Source of the DNA: a virus | Virus record (IMG/VR): IMGVR_UViG_3300001398_000005 | Span: 1-51,635 of that record | Direction: 5' to 3' (one strand) | DNA length: 51,635 bases | Made by a program: the position numbers and the translations under genes | Notes under the pieces: generated by a model | Databases searched by the model: none | What the model was told of the DNA's origin: nothing | The model's input: the letters and a program-made list of their open reading frames with translations, nothing else | Part shown: piece by piece, positions 50,990 through 51,635 of the stretch | How positions within the stretch are numbered: the first letter of the stretch is position 1 | Layout: each line of letters starts with the position of its first letter

Positions 50990-51635
50990 GATTCCTCGTG
51001 GATTATAGCATAAAGTTCTTCAATAGGAAGAATGACTTCCTCCCCGTCGCCCAAGATGACTTTAACGGGTGTTTCGCCCCCAACGGAAAATTCATCCGAC
51101 ACCCAGTTGATTGCCAAAGCCAGCAAGGCGTACATCATGGCCCCGTTGATCACTAGCGTTCGCCATTCTGGGTAATCTCGAACCAAGATGTCGACGGTAG
51201 GGATGGGCGTTCGCGGAGGAGCAGCTGTGACCATGTCCAGAGACCTGATGAGGTACTCTCCTAGTTCCTCATCTTCCCAGATGTAGCCAAAGACCTTGTT
51301 GAATTGACTAATGGTTTCTTCGTGGGCCGGTGGACGAAAGTGGTAATTCCTCGAAGGATTCTGGTCTCTTAGGAGTATTCTCAAGCTTCTAATCAGTGCC
51401 GCCTCTGAGCAGTTGACGACAGACACCAAGCCCGAGGTCACCTTGTCGATGACATTGAATTGTTGAACTACCTGATTGACCTTACCACCCAAGGTCTCTC
51501 GGAACGTCCAACGAAGGTGGTAGTCGCCTATATTGGCGTCCAACGGGATGATAATGCTTGCATAGTACAGCCCCACCGAATCGTTGGCGGGGTCCCTACG
51601 AGGTACCCCCAATAAGACTTCACGACCTGTGGTCA
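50986..51635 (-). CDS. Virion protein N-extein with split-intein N-half (5' end outside window)
   Basis: The frame is open to the right edge (…TTGREVLLGVPRRDPA), so the true start lies outside. The visible extein has a strand-rich Ig-like part (DSVGLYYASIIIPLDANIG, YHLRWTFRETLGGKVNQVV) and a helical part (NGAMMYALLALAINWVSDEF). The last 33 residues (50989-51087) are intein block A: SVGGETPVKVILGDGEEVIL then PIEELYAIIHEES, matching the usual (C/S)xxGdTxVxvxdG...IeEL pattern but starting with Ser. The gene ends there, so the intein N-part is very short. With the C-half it would yield a spliced product of at least 257 residues. Extein function unknown; position suggests a neck or head-tail protein. 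Confidence 0.85.
   Translation of the reverse strand, partial: TTGREVLLGVPRRDPANDSVGLYYASIIIPLDANIGDYHLRWTFRETLGGKVNQVVQQFNVIDKVTSGLVSVVNCSEAALIRSLRILLRDQNPSRNYHFRPPAHEETISQFNKVFGYIWEDEELGEYLIRSLDMVTAAPPRTPIPTVDILVRDYPEWRTLVINGAMMYALLALAINWVSDEFSVGGETPVKVILGDGEEVILPIEELYAIIHEES

Noticed and set aside
1-51635. Many open frames on the plus strand, some over 200 codons
   Set aside because: They lie opposite long minus-strand genes, have Arg/Ser/Pro-rich, unlikely sequences, lack ribosome sites and show no known motifs; I regard all as shadows.

Overview
The window is a segment of a large tailed bacteriophage (or prophage-like viral genome) with a contractile tail. Every credible gene is on the minus strand, so transcription runs from high to low coordinates. 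The genes follow a myovirus virion order: neck/connector proteins, tail sheath, tail tube, tail-assembly proteins, tape measure, baseplate hub, central spike, baseplate wedge and tail-fibre proteins. Several proteins are unusually long (sheath 1421, a baseplate/fibre protein 1965, BaseplateJ-like 1137, tape measure 1127 residues), which suggests a large or jumbo-type environmental myovirus. The host cannot be read from the sequence. I saw no tRNA, rRNA or CRISPR array, and no stretch over 300 bases lacks a gene.

Layout in transcription order. (1) 51635-49401: a virion protein split over two genes that carry the halves of a split intein; a Vsr/EDxHD-type endonuclease gene sits between the halves, joined to each by a 4-base ATGA overlap. 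(2) 49351-47467: a nuclease with about fourteen 23-residue repeats, and a small zinc-finger ORF. (3) 47406-41262: neck and tail-completion genes, with two surprising members: a Dps/ferritin-like protein with a complete set of ferroxidase ligands, and an actin/MreB-like ATPase. (4) 41262-40501: a GIY-YIG endonuclease. (5) 40425-36160: the giant sheath. (6) 36095-32062: a disturbed accessory region holding a decayed homing-endonuclease-like gene, a frameshifted small gene, a DNA adenine methyltransferase, a truncated IS1-like transposase, a beheaded phage gene with a frameshift at a G6 run, one intact unknown gene and one broken small gene. (7) 31976-29596: an unknown gene, an HNH endonuclease that contains the ribosome binding site of the next gene, and the tail tube gene followed by a strong hairpin terminator. 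(8) 29499-14671: tail-assembly proteins, tape measure and baseplate hub/spike genes, six of them linked by one-base stop/start overlaps (TAATG or TGATG). (9) 14658-1: large baseplate, wedge and fibre proteins; the last runs off the left edge.

The virion genes look intact and co-expressed. The mobile elements (six nuclease or nuclease-derived genes, one split intein, one IS fragment plus methyltransferase) all lie between 30.3 and 51 kb, mostly at gene boundaries around the neck, sheath and tube genes. The most notable items are the atypically split, apparently Ser1 intein interrupted by a nuclease gene, the Dps-like/actin-like pair in a tail operon, and a beta-rich module shared by the sheath and a wedge protein.
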